Source: Granulosicoccus sp045110515 (lineage in GTDB: Bacteria; Pseudomonadota; Gammaproteobacteria; Granulosicoccales; Granulosicoccaceae). From it: a stretch of 64,000 nucleotides of DNA. Below are positions 9,251 to 17,373 of this stretch, in pieces; position 1 is the first letter of the stretch; every line of letters begins with the position of its first letter. Made by a program: the position numbers and the translations under genes. Below the pieces are notes generated by a model, which saw only the letters and a program-made list of their open reading frames with translations, searched no databases and had not been told where the DNA came from. The stretch is from assembly GCA_045110515.1 (NCBI GenBank), contig JBGCGD010000002.1, positions 8,921 to 72,920 on the forward strand. The letters run 5' to 3'.

Positions 9251-9733
9251 TTACAGTTTTTCCAGTACGGCGTCTGCAGCGCTGACAGTAGCCTCACCCG
9301 GATTGGACTCCATAGCCAAATGAGTAACAACGCCGTCATCCAAAATCATAACGTAACGCTGTGATCGCTCACCAAGACCGTGTGCACTCAGATCGAGAGT
9401 CATACCGGCTGCGCGTGTAAATTCATGATTACCATCGGCGATCATATCGACTGAATCGCCAGCACCTAAGCTTTTACCCCAGGCATTCATGACGAAAAAG
9501 TCTGCCGTTGAGATGCAAGCAACAGCCGCAACACCTTTATCACGCAAAGCAGAAGCTTTATCAATGTAGCTTGGCACATGCGTTTCAGAACACGTAGGTG
9601 TGAAAGCCCCCGGCAGCGCAAAGATAACGACTTTACGACCGGCACAGTAGTCTTTTAATGCTACCTCTGTCGGGCCAGCCGCTGTCATTTGCTTGAGGGT
9701 TACGTCAGGAATAGTATCGCCTTCTTTGATCAT
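9251..9733 (-). CDS. Peroxiredoxin, Prx5 type
   Basis: This is a 160-residue thiol peroxidase. The peroxidatic motif is PGAFTPTCSETH, with the catalytic Cys at residue 48 and conserved Pro and Thr upstream. The sequence DFFVMNAWGKSLGA, followed by IADGNHEFTRAAGMTLDL, is typical of Prx5-type proteins that reduce hydrogen and alkyl peroxides in the cytoplasm. LGERSQRYVMILDDG supplies the conserved Arg. No fused glutaredoxin domain is present, so the reductant is presumably external thiol; gor lies 5 kb away. The ATG has AAAGGAT seven bases upstream. It is transcribed toward the AbrB-type gene with a 107-base gap containing the hairpin at 9171. Confidence 0.9.
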   Translation of the reverse strand: MIKEGDTIPDVTLKQMTAAGPTEVALKDYCAGRKVVIFALPGAFTPTCSETHVPSYIDKASALRDKGVAAVACISTADFFVMNAWGKSLGAGDSVDMIADGNHEFTRAAGMTLDLSAHGLGERSQRYVMILDDGVVTHLAMESNPGEATVSAADAVLEKL

Positions 9734-9798
9734 GCTGGTATCCTTTAATGGTGGGTTTAATAACGATGAATCGTAACACGCAAGACTATACCCTGCCC

Positions 9799-11601
9799 TT
9801 ACGCCGCTTGACGAAACAGTGTTTCCAATTGCCCCAACATAACCGGACCGAGCTGACGGGCATCGAACACACTCACCGCCTGTGAATAGAAGCGGCCGAC
9901 ATCGTGACCAATGCCTATCGCCATAAGCTCCACGTTCCTCGATCGTTCAATGTCATCAACAACACTCTGAAGATGTCTTGCCAAGTAGTCACCCGCATTG
10001 GCTCCCAGGGTGCTGGTATCAACCGGCGCTCCATCGGATAGGATCATTAGAATACGTCGCTGTTCAGGACGCTTATTCAAACGTTGATAGGCCCAAGTCA
10101 AAGCCTCACCATCGATGTTCTGCTTAAGAATATCTCGATCGAGCATGAGCCCAAGGTTGCGTCTGGAGGATCGATACGATGTATCTGCTGACTTATAGAT
10201 GATGTGACGCAAATCATTTAAACGTCCGGGATTCTCCGGGCTACCTAATTGCTCCCAGGCCTCCGTTGAACACCCACCGTGTAAATGGCAGGTGGTAAAG
10301 CCAAGGATCTCAACGGTGACCCCGCAACGTTCCATCGTGCGGGCAAGAATATCAGCACATGCCGCAGCAATCATAATGGGACGCCCAAGCATAGAGCGCG
10401 AATTATCAATTAATAACGTTATTGTGGTGTTTCTAAACGGTGTTTCACTTTCAGCCTTAAAGCTCAGCGGCACCAAAGGGTCGGTTACGATGCGCGCTAG
10501 TCGTGCGGAATCCAACTGCCCCTCTTCAAGATCGAATTGCCATTGCCGCTTTTGCTGAGCAAGCAATACCCGCTGCAAGCGCCCCGCGAGTCGCCGCACC
10601 AAACGTCCGTGCACAGCAATATGCTCGTCGAGCTCAACTCGCCACTGATTCAATTGCTCGTTAGTGGCCAACTGAGAAGCGTGAGCGGTTTCATCAAAGT
10701 CTTTACTGAAAACTCGATAAACCTCTGTATCACCACTCACATGAATGGTCGGATCCGGACCTGCAATCGGAGCCTCGTCTAACGCCTGTTCCGGCAAAGC
10801 ATCGGTATCATCGGTGTCGCTATCTCCTTCAGCGGTTACCTCTTCTGTTTCTTCTTGATCCTCAACAGCCGCAGAGTCGCCCAATTCCATGGAGTCAGGC
10901 TCTTCGTCAGTATCTTTCTCCTGAACGACAAGGTCATCTGGCTGCTCTTCACCATTATCTACATCGATACCCAACGACTGATCGCCAGCATAATAGCGAG
11001 ACAACTTGTCACTAAACTCTGATGAGAGTTGCGCGAAAGCCATTTGGTCATCTAGCACGGCAGACAATTTTGACAACCAAGGCTGGCAGAAGCGTGCGAT
11101 GTTGTCCGATGGGTTTGCCGAATTCAAGAAGTTGGAATCAACTCCGCCTACACGGCTAAAAGCGTCACGACAGAGCATGACCGTTTTGTGCTCCAACTGA
11201 TCTCTGGATAAAGCTTCAGACGAATCATAGGCACGTAGCGAGCTGTATTTGGCTTTACAATTTGCATCGAGGTTGCGTCCAACCCCCTCAAACTGATTCG
11301 CCCCCAAAGCTTCATAGCGTGCCTTTTCCAACACGAAAAACAAATGTTGACTCAGCGAATCTGCTAGCGAAAAGCGCCGTTGAATGATGTCGTCATGGTG
11401 GGCTTTCTTCAACGCAAGCGAATCATATTGGCCTCGAGCGACCGATCGAGAGAAATGCGTCAAAGAGTCCAAAGCTGGCAACTCAAGGGCCGTGTCAGCC
11501 GCAAGACTCCTCGCGCACGCCTGAACACTACTCTGATCGATAGATTGAGCATTGGGCTGTACTTTTTTAAAGCTTGCTTGTTGAGACTTACCTTGCACCA
11601 A
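9799..11601 (-). CDS. cobT: CobT-like cobaltochelatase subunit with von Willebrand A domain
   Basis: This 600-residue protein has the three-part layout of the aerobic cobaltochelatase subunit CobT. It has a helical N-terminal domain of about 200 residues and a strongly acidic middle (Asp/Glu runs around 215-275). A C-terminal von Willebrand A domain follows, with the metal-site motif DNSRSM, a GFTT segment, ILSDGAPVD, and IGIGHDVGRFY. CobT normally works with the AAA+ ATPase CobS to insert cobalt with CobN. Neither CobS nor CobN is in the window, and the neighbours are not cobalamin genes. It may act with a remote CobS or with a MoxR-like ATPase on another target. It is divergent from the second dynamin-like GTPase. 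Confidence 0.8.
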   Translation of the reverse strand: MVQGKSQQASFKKVQPNAQSIDQSSVQACARSLAADTALELPALDSLTHFSRSVARGQYDSLALKKAHHDDIIQRRFSLADSLSQHLFFVLEKARYEALGANQFEGVGRNLDANCKAKYSSLRAYDSSEALSRDQLEHKTVMLCRDAFSRVGGVDSNFLNSANPSDNIARFCQPWLSKLSAVLDDQMAFAQLSSEFSDKLSRYYAGDQSLGIDVDNGEEQPDDLVVQEKDTDEEPDSMELGDSAAVEDQEETEEVTAEGDSDTDDTDALPEQALDEAPIAGPDPTIHVSGDTEVYRVFSKDFDETAHASQLATNEQLNQWRVELDEHIAVHGRLVRRLAGRLQRVLLAQQKRQWQFDLEEGQLDSARLARIVTDPLVPLSFKAESETPFRNTTITLLIDNSRSMLGRPIMIAAACADILARTMERCGVTVEILGFTTCHLHGGCSTEAWEQLGSPENPGRLNDLRHIIYKSADTSYRSSRRNLGLMLDRDILKQNIDGEALTWAYQRLNKRPEQRRILMILSDGAPVDTSTLGANAGDYLARHLQSVVDDIERSRNVELMAIGIGHDVGRFYSQAVSVFDARQLGPVMLGQLETLFRQAA

Positions 11602-11689
11602 ACTGCGTGTATCCTTGTTTATTGACTCGTAGCCATTATCTCTGGCCTGTATTTAAAATCTTATTACCTGATACCCAATTGCTTTCATC

Positions 11690-13387
11690 ATGTCCGAGCT
11701 TCCAGCGGCCCAACAACTCGCCTTAGAAAACTGGGCCGGCAATGCAATCAAGGCTGGCTGGTTACCCGACGACGCAACCGAATCACTTCAAGACGCCATT
11801 GTTGCCTCACCTGCGCATCTTTTTCAAACGTCAAATCGCCCCTTAGTTGTTGGCTTGTTTGGCGGCACAGGTGTCGGCAAGAGCACCCTGCTGAATAGGT
11901 TTGCTGGCGAGGCGATTGCTCGAGCGAGTGCCGAACGCCCTACTTCTCGGGACATAACCGTATACGTTCACCGCTCCATTTCGGTCGACAAGTTACCTGA
12001 TAACTTTCCGATGCACAAAATGCGCACAGCGCTGCACAGTAACGCTGCACTCAAGCATGTCATGTTTATCGATATGCCCGATTTCGACAGCGTAGAAACT
12101 GCGAACAGGGAATTGGTTGACACCTGGTTACCCCATCTGGATGTCGTTTTATACGTTGTGAGCCCCGACCGATACCGTGACGACCAGGGATGGCGTTTAC
12201 TCCTTGAGCATGTAACGCAGCATGCCTGGCTCTTTGTGATGAATCATTGGGACCGAGGCGACGCTCGGCAGCTCGAGGATTTTCGCGCTCAACTGGGTGC
12301 TGCTGGATTGCACGATCCGGTGTTATTTCACACCGACTCCTCATCACAACCGAATCAAGACGCAGACCAGTTCAATGCACTACACACGTTCATACAGAAC
12401 GCAGCCGACCATTCCATAATTAATAGCTTGGAGGAGCTGGGCGTTGTGGCACGCTTGAAATCGCTCAGAGACATAAGCGAGCCTTGGCTCAAACGGCTTG
12501 GATCCGAAGGCACATTCAAGACTCTGGCAACACAGTGGGATTCCCACTGGGAATCTCACGGCAGCCAAATAAAAGAGTCACTAGCTTTTAGGTTCAATCA
12601 GTATGCAGAAAAATTCTCCGAACCCAGAGGTTTTTGGTTTAAACGCCTGCGCGGCGAAATGGCTCAAACAAATGAACCCCCCTCTGCCGATGCATTGGTA
12701 GATGATGCTCTGCTTGCCCGGCTGGACAACGGGGTCGCCGATTTTATTCATCGGCAGGCACATACGCTGAACCTGCCATCTGCCGCGATCAAACAACGCG
12801 TTGCTGAACCGTATGCTCTGGCTCGACGAGATATTCCAACAACACTAAGAACACATGTTGAAAAATCACTCGCCCTTCCAAGCAATACTTTTCATCGCTC
12901 GGCGCACAAACTCCTCGGCTTTTTAACGATCGCTTTGCCGCTAGCATCACTGGCCTGGATTGGATACCGGGTAGTCAATGCTTTTGTCGAAGGAGGTAGC
13001 AACCCAGGGGCATATCTTGGTAGCAGCTTTACGATAAACGCTGGCCTTCTATTAGCGTTAGCGTGGGGACTGCCCACATTTTTGCAGTCAAAAACGCGCC
13101 CATCTAGGGTAACGGCGGCCGTGCGGGGACTAAACCTGGGGCTGGATGCAGCCTTGTTACAGATCAAAAGCGCAAACACGCAAGCGCTCACCGAGCTAGC
13201 ACAGCAGTCACGCCAACTGTCTGCTGAGTACAGCGAGCTATGGCAAAACATTGCTGGGGCGAATTCGGACAATCTGCCCGACCCCGTGCGTCGCATGCTC
13301 GCAGATGAGGTCAGCGGCTCGGTTCACCGAGCACTGGATGTACGAGCCAACACCCACAACTCAACGGACAAAGCCCCCGTATCGTAG
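11690..13387 (+). CDS. Membrane-anchored dynamin-like GTPase, second of two
   Basis: This is a 565-residue GTPase with G1 GGTGVGKST at 58-66, a likely G2 Thr at 90, and a G3-like DMPDFDS at 128-134. G4 is atypical: NHWD at 185-188 instead of NKxD. Two membrane segments follow at about 408-430 and 449-466, preceded and followed by helical regions. This resembles dynamin-like or YfjP-like GTPases with a C-terminal hairpin in the membrane. The unusual PDFDS[IV]E element is shared with the GTPase at 5603-7378, which lacks clear membrane helices. The last 64 bases overlap the 3' end of comF on the opposite strand. Function is unknown; membrane remodelling is a guess from architecture. Confidence 0.7.
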   Translation: MSELPAAQQLALENWAGNAIKAGWLPDDATESLQDAIVASPAHLFQTSNRPLVVGLFGGTGVGKSTLLNRFAGEAIARASAERPTSRDITVYVHRSISVDKLPDNFPMHKMRTALHSNAALKHVMFIDMPDFDSVETANRELVDTWLPHLDVVLYVVSPDRYRDDQGWRLLLEHVTQHAWLFVMNHWDRGDARQLEDFRAQLGAAGLHDPVLFHTDSSSQPNQDADQFNALHTFIQNAADHSIINSLEELGVVARLKSLRDISEPWLKRLGSEGTFKTLATQWDSHWESHGSQIKESLAFRFNQYAEKFSEPRGFWFKRLRGEMAQTNEPPSADALVDDALLARLDNGVADFIHRQAHTLNLPSAAIKQRVAEPYALARRDIPTTLRTHVEKSLALPSNTFHRSAHKLLGFLTIALPLASLAWIGYRVVNAFVEGGSNPGAYLGSSFTINAGLLLALAWGLPTFLQSKTRPSRVTAAVRGLNLGLDAALLQIKSANTQALTELAQQSRQLSAEYSELWQNIAGANSDNLPDPVRRMLADEVSGSVHRALDVRANTHNSTDKAPVS

Positions 13388-14136
13388 AGTTCTCTCGCTA
13401 ATTCACGCGCCGTCGCGCCGGTGGTCAGCACATCGTCGACGATAGCCACACGCTTCCCATAGACTTCTTCAGCCGCGCAAAAAGCCCCCAATATTCGAAG
13501 CTGTCGGGCCGATTTGCTCAAACCCGCCATTGAACCAGTGTCAAATATCCGGGTAGCCGCCCCTGATCGGTAGGGAATGCCTAAATCCTTGGCGCACCAT
13601 CGGGCAATATCGTCGGCTTGATTGTAACCACGACGAAGCTGACGGGTCGGGTGCATCGGCACCGGAACAATCAACTGGGGTAAATCAAAATCAGCCTGTG
13701 CTTTCGCAAAAGACGCTAAGAGGCTTCCCAAGACTCTTCCCAACAAGCGTTGCTGACCGTACTTAAGTTTCTTAATTACGCTGTCTAAGGGAAATTCGTA
13801 TCGATACGGGGCAAGCAGCCGCACAAAAAGCGTGTTGGATATTTGACACTTGCGGCAATAAAAGCCCTCAGCCAACAAAGCTTGCTCATTTGAAATGGCA
13901 TGAAACTCTTTCGGTGAGAAATTCACAGTCTGCTCATCGCCGCACAACCCGCACAGGTAGTTCACTCGATTTCGTGATTTCCTAGCAATGCGGGGTACTA
14001 ATAATTGTTCACATGAGCAACAAATATCGCGATCTCGGTGACCTTTACGGTTACAAAATACGCAGCAAGAGCCAATTATTAGTCGCCACAGGCGCAATAT
14101 CGCTGATTCAGCCGTTCCTGGCACATAAAAATGCAT
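13324..14136 (-). CDS. comF: ComF-family phosphoribosyltransferase-like protein
   Basis: This is a 270-residue protein. The N-terminal third has zinc-ribbon-like cysteine pairs (CVFC, CCSC, CGLC, CRKC). The C-terminal phosphoribosyltransferase domain has VPVPMHPTRQLRRGYNQAD and the PRPP loop VAIVDDVLTTGATA. This is the ComF/GntX layout; ComF is required for DNA uptake in naturally competent bacteria, where it helps internalise single-stranded DNA. At 270 residues it is slightly longer than most ComF proteins because of an extra CxxC pair. The ATG at 14136 with AGGA upstream is preferred over the in-frame TTG at 14142. No other competence gene adjoins it. Its 3' end overlaps the GTPase gene tail to tail. 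Confidence 0.85.
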   Translation of the reverse strand: MHFYVPGTAESAILRLWRLIIGSCCVFCNRKGHRDRDICCSCEQLLVPRIARKSRNRVNYLCGLCGDEQTVNFSPKEFHAISNEQALLAEGFYCRKCQISNTLFVRLLAPYRYEFPLDSVIKKLKYGQQRLLGRVLGSLLASFAKAQADFDLPQLIVPVPMHPTRQLRRGYNQADDIARWCAKDLGIPYRSGAATRIFDTGSMAGLSKSARQLRILGAFCAAEEVYGKRVAIVDDVLTTGATARELARELYDTGALSVELWVLARTSSAR

Positions 14137-14142
14137 AAGCAA

Positions 14143-14469
14143 GGGTCCTTTTGCTTCTGGATTGTTGTCTTTAGCCTACACTGAGTGGGCGTCTTTAAAA
14201 TAAGTTTATCGGCGCTTGTTGTTTTTTTCACACATAATGACGGCCGAATAAGTTTACAATCAACTCAATTGACGCTATACAAGACGAAAATACAACAAGC
14301 TAGCCCGGGGTAGCAAAACACGGCTGTGCCTGGAGTCGTCTTGTTGATGCTGTTTTGAATGACGCTGTGCATGCGGAGCTACACGATAACCACATAAAAT
14401 CGTGCGACGCCGCGTTGGCTTAGTCAGTACAATTTTGACGTTTTAAATGTTAACTAGTGGGAGCTAGCT
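14143..14469. other. Gene-free region and leader of the first ompA-like gene
   Basis: These 327 bases lie between divergent comF and the first OmpA-like gene. An inverted repeat pairs 14279-14287 (acaagacga) with 14336-14344 (tcgtcttgt). An imperfect palindrome around gctagcccggggtagc sits between the arms, so the leader could fold into a branched structure. TTGACG at 14269-14274, spaced 16 bases from TACAAC at 14291-14296, is a weak promoter candidate. GGGAG six bases before the ATG is a clear ribosome site. I see no open frame of note. Confidence 0.4.
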
Positions 14470-15135
14470 ATGAATAAAAATATTACAACCTTCAGTTCCA
14501 TTGCGGCCCTACTACTAGGCAGCAGCCTAGCTCTGGCTCACCAGACAGCACTCGATGGCACTATCGAAATTCCTGCAGGTTCCAGCGGCTATCTCAATGC
14601 TGGTGGCACAGCGGTACGCACTGGCGAAGGCGATTGCCTGACCTCTGGTTCTTTCAGCGACGCCAACGTGGTAAATGCGTGTGCGGGCATCGACGACTCT
14701 GCAGAGCCTGAGACGGAAGCTGAGCCAGAGCCAGAAGCAGCCCCGGCACCAGAGCCTGTCAAAAAAGAGCCCATCGTTACTACAGCAACACTGGGTGGTG
14801 AAGCTCTCTTCGCAACCGGTTCTTCTGAATTAACTGAAGCCAGTGAGCAGTCATTAGCAAACTTGGTATCACAACTAGAGAAATTTCAGGAAATTTCAGC
14901 CATTGACGTTGTTGGCCATACAGATGCAACAGGCGACGATGCAATGAACCAAGCTTTGTCTGAAGCTCGTGCAGCTTCTGTGCAGGCCTACTTAGCAGCG
15001 GCATTCCCAGAAGCTGCCATCACAAGCAGCGGCATGGGCGAAGAGAATCCGGTAGCGACGAACTCTACTGCGGATGGCCGAGCGCAAAATCGCCGCGTCG
15101 AAGTTCAGGTCACTGCAAAGAGCATAACTGAGTAA
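14470..15135 (+). CDS. OmpA-family outer-membrane/peptidoglycan-linking protein, copy 1
   Basis: This 221-residue secreted protein has a signal peptide ending around SSLALA. A short N-terminal module of about 50 residues (AGGTAVRTGEGDCLTSG through NACAGI) follows, with two cysteines that could pair. Next is a Pro/Glu-rich linker (PEPEAAPAPEP). The C-terminal OmpA-like domain (about 105-215) contains VVGHTDATGDDAMNQALSEA and NRRVEV, the usual diaminopimelate-binding Asp and Arg region. There is no eight-stranded barrel, so it is not classical OmpA. The N-terminal cysteine module recalls the short segment seen in some proteobacterial OmpA-like proteins. Copy 2 follows 131 bases downstream with the same layout. 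Confidence 0.85.
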   Translation: MNKNITTFSSIAALLLGSSLALAHQTALDGTIEIPAGSSGYLNAGGTAVRTGEGDCLTSGSFSDANVVNACAGIDDSAEPETEAEPEPEAAPAPEPVKKEPIVTTATLGGEALFATGSSELTEASEQSLANLVSQLEKFQEISAIDVVGHTDATGDDAMNQALSEARAASVQAYLAAAFPEAAITSSGMGEENPVATNSTADGRAQNRRVEVQVTAKSITE

Positions 15136-15147
15136 AAAAACTTACCC

Positions 15148-15170
15148 GAGGGGGCCTTTATGGCTCCCTC
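15148..15170 (+). terminator. Stem-loop after the first ompA-like gene
   Basis: A 9-bp stem (gagggggcc / ggctccctc, one G-T pair) with a 5-base loop lies 12 bases past the stop codon. No T-run follows, so termination may be partial and the downstream paralog could be partly read through. Confidence 0.45.
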
Positions 15171-15173
15171 CTA

Positions 15174-15202
15174 TTGACCTCGAGTGATCATTGCTCTACA
15201 CA
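15174..15202 (+). promoter_or_regulatory. Candidate sigma-70 promoter for the second ompA-like gene
   Basis: TTGACC at 15174-15179 and TACACA at 15197-15202 are separated by 17 bases, directly after the stem-loop that ends copy 1. This would give copy 2 its own transcript with a leader of about 60 bases. The -10 element is imperfect. Confidence 0.4.
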
Positions 15203-15266
15203 ATACAGCTGCGACACTCTACTTTCCTGCCACTTCGCACAATAATTCCATTACGGAGACTTTTTT

Positions 15267-15914
15267 ATGAACACTCGTACAACTCTTGCGCTGGGTGCTT
15301 GCCTGTCACTGGTATCACTCGGAGTTTCAGCTCATTCAGCAGTAGACGGTGACGTCGAAGCTTCTGGTGGCAGCTACATCGCGGCTGGTGGCTCAGTCTT
15401 GAAGACTGGCTCAGGTGGTTGCTTGCAATCCGGCACGTACTCTTCTGACAACATCATCAACGCTTGTGAAGGCATTGCTGACGAAGCCGAAGAAGAAGTT
15501 GTTGCTGAAGCGCCAAAAGCTCCAGAAGCTGCACCCACTCAAACCAGCAAAATCGATACAGCTGAGTTCAGCGAACAAACTCTATTCGACACAGACTCAG
15601 CTCAGCTGAACTCTGCTGGCATGTCTGTCATGAACGGCTTGTTCGCGGCTTTGGCTGAGTACAAAGGAATCACAGGTATCTCTGTAACAGGTCACACTGA
15701 CAGCCGCGGTTCTGACGCCTACAACCAAGCACTGTCTGAGCAGCGCGCTCAAACTGTTGCAGCTCAAATCTCTGGACGTTATCCGGATGCACGCATCAGC
15801 GTTGCAGGCATGGGTGAAAGCGCTCCTGTTGCTTCAAACGACACAGCTGAAGGTCGCCAGTTGAATCGTCGTGTAGAAGTAGAAATCACTGCTACTCGCA
15901 TGATCTTCAACTAA
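15267..15914 (+). CDS. OmpA-family outer-membrane/peptidoglycan-linking protein, copy 2
   Basis: This 215-residue paralog of the preceding gene has the same order: signal peptide, a cysteine-containing N-terminal module (AGGSVLKTGSGGCLQSG to NACEGI), an Ala/Glu/Pro linker, and an OmpA-like C-terminal domain with VTGHTDSRGSDAYNQALSEQ and LNRRVEVEI. The OmpA domain should hold peptidoglycan from the periplasmic side. A GGAG ribosome site lies nine bases before the ATG. The two copies are diverged in sequence, so the duplication is probably not recent. A perfect intrinsic terminator follows. Abundant expression as a structural envelope protein is plausible but unproven. Confidence 0.85.
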   Translation: MNTRTTLALGACLSLVSLGVSAHSAVDGDVEASGGSYIAAGGSVLKTGSGGCLQSGTYSSDNIINACEGIADEAEEEVVAEAPKAPEAAPTQTSKIDTAEFSEQTLFDTDSAQLNSAGMSVMNGLFAALAEYKGITGISVTGHTDSRGSDAYNQALSEQRAQTVAAQISGRYPDARISVAGMGESAPVASNDTAEGRQLNRRVEVEITATRMIFN

Positions 15915-15956
15915 GTTTCAGACTTAGGCAGGCACTTGCCTGCTAACATGTTAAAG

Positions 15957-15990
15957 AAAAACGGTCAGCCTTAGCTGGCCGTTTTTCGTT
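15957..15990. terminator. Intrinsic terminator after the second ompA-like gene
   Basis: A 13-bp stem (aaaaacggtcagc / gctggccgttttt, one G-T pair) closes a ctta loop at 15957-15986. The arms end in A and T runs, so it can terminate in both directions. Confidence 0.85.
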
Positions 15991-16046
15991 TTGAGGCTTC
16001 AAAACTAAGTTGCCTACCAGCTCAGGCCCGTGAATTGCACCCAATC

Positions 16047-17354
16047 ATGGGCATGATTAGGTCAAAAAACACGTTGTGCGTCGATTTCTCAAGGATTAAA
16101 TTCAACCCTGGGTTTATCGCTCTGGTGACAGTATTCTCCTTATCAGGGTGCGCACTTGCCGCGGAGCAGCCGATTAACTGCGCGCTTCCTCACACTGACA
16201 CACGGATATCAGAATGCAGCATTGTGCGTTCTGCAAGTGAGTTCCCTACCTGCTTATCTGCCAGCGATATCGACGCGCACACCTGCATCGTCATGGATAC
16301 GGACCTTGAATTTTGCGCCGATCAACCCTCGATGCCGATTACCGCCGTATTCGATCGATCAGAGAAAACACTCAATTGTGCCGGTGGCACCATCGATCAT
16401 GGCTGGGGACGGAGCGCGCTCCCTGGAGGCACAGCGACCACACAAGAGACACGCATTCCTGCGGTACGCTTCTACGACGATCGCTCCCTGTCGGACATAA
16501 CCGTGCAAAATTGCACCATTAGAGGCACCAATCACATAGGTATTCAAGCGACTCGGTTCTACGGAGGCCAGCTAGGTGGAAATGGTGTGCTTGACGAAGG
16601 CGAGGAACTGCCTGTCGGCCATAACAACATCACCTTTGAAGATTTATTAATTCAAGATACCGGACTGGGGATCTATCTGGGGACATTCAGCGACAACATA
16701 AACATCAACAGAGTGCATGTCGACAACTCCAGCCGCATTGCCATTTACTCTGAAGCCGGCAGTCATAACGTTCGAATTACAAATTCGATTATAAGCAACA
16801 ACAACACCCGTGAAGCAATCGCTATCGATTCAACTTACGATAGCGAAGTATCAAACACGGTATTTTTAAATAACCGCGAAGGCGGCATCAATCTCTACCA
16901 AAACTGCGGCGAACTCAAAGGCATAGTTTGTCCAGTCATTCGCTCGACACCCTCCAATAACAATCGGATCATTGGCAATACCTTCGTAAACACCGGCGTC
17001 TCCGGGGTTCATGTCGCCTCTCGTCAAGGACGAAATCATTCCCTGGGATGGTGTGCGACGCTAAACGGATTGCCAGGGCAGTTTACGGACACGTCTCAGG
17101 ATAATGTGGTGAGCGACAACACCTTTGTGTGCTCTGAAGGCACGGCGATCATTGTCAAAGACGGACCCAACACCATCAGCAACAACACCGTCCTCGCTCG
17201 GGAAGAATGCGTACCGTTTGAAATTTCAACAGGCGGGCTGGGTGCTGAGGCATCTTCTATGCTAGATGGGCTAGTGTTTGACAACAACTCGATTGACTCG
17301 GCTAGACCACCCAGACTGAGAAACTTGAGTTCTTCAGTGTCAATAAACCACTAG
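16047..17354 (+). CDS. Parallel beta-helix repeat lipoprotein, function unknown
   Basis: The N-terminus has a hydrophobic stretch ending in the lipobox LSGC, so this is a predicted lipoprotein of about 400 mature residues. From about residue 120 onward, short repeats such as NITFEDLLIQDTGLGIYLG, NININRVHVDN and NVRITNSIISNNN form the regular strand pattern of a right-handed parallel beta-helix. This is the pectate-lyase-like fold. Many such proteins bind or cleave polysaccharides, but I see no specific catalytic signature. Several cysteines (for example CGELKGIVC) may form disulfides. The frame opens at a TTG at 16035; ATGs at 16047 and 16053 are better starts. No transporter or regulator is adjacent. 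Confidence 0.6.
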   Translation: MGMIRSKNTLCVDFSRIKFNPGFIALVTVFSLSGCALAAEQPINCALPHTDTRISECSIVRSASEFPTCLSASDIDAHTCIVMDTDLEFCADQPSMPITAVFDRSEKTLNCAGGTIDHGWGRSALPGGTATTQETRIPAVRFYDDRSLSDITVQNCTIRGTNHIGIQATRFYGGQLGGNGVLDEGEELPVGHNNITFEDLLIQDTGLGIYLGTFSDNININRVHVDNSSRIAIYSEAGSHNVRITNSIISNNNTREAIAIDSTYDSEVSNTVFLNNREGGINLYQNCGELKGIVCPVIRSTPSNNNRIIGNTFVNTGVSGVHVASRQGRNHSLGWCATLNGLPGQFTDTSQDNVVSDNTFVCSEGTAIIVKDGPNTISNNTVLAREECVPFEISTGGLGAEASSMLDGLVFDNNSIDSARPPRLRNLSSSVSINH

Positions 17355-17373
17355 GCAGCGCTTGAGAAAACAG

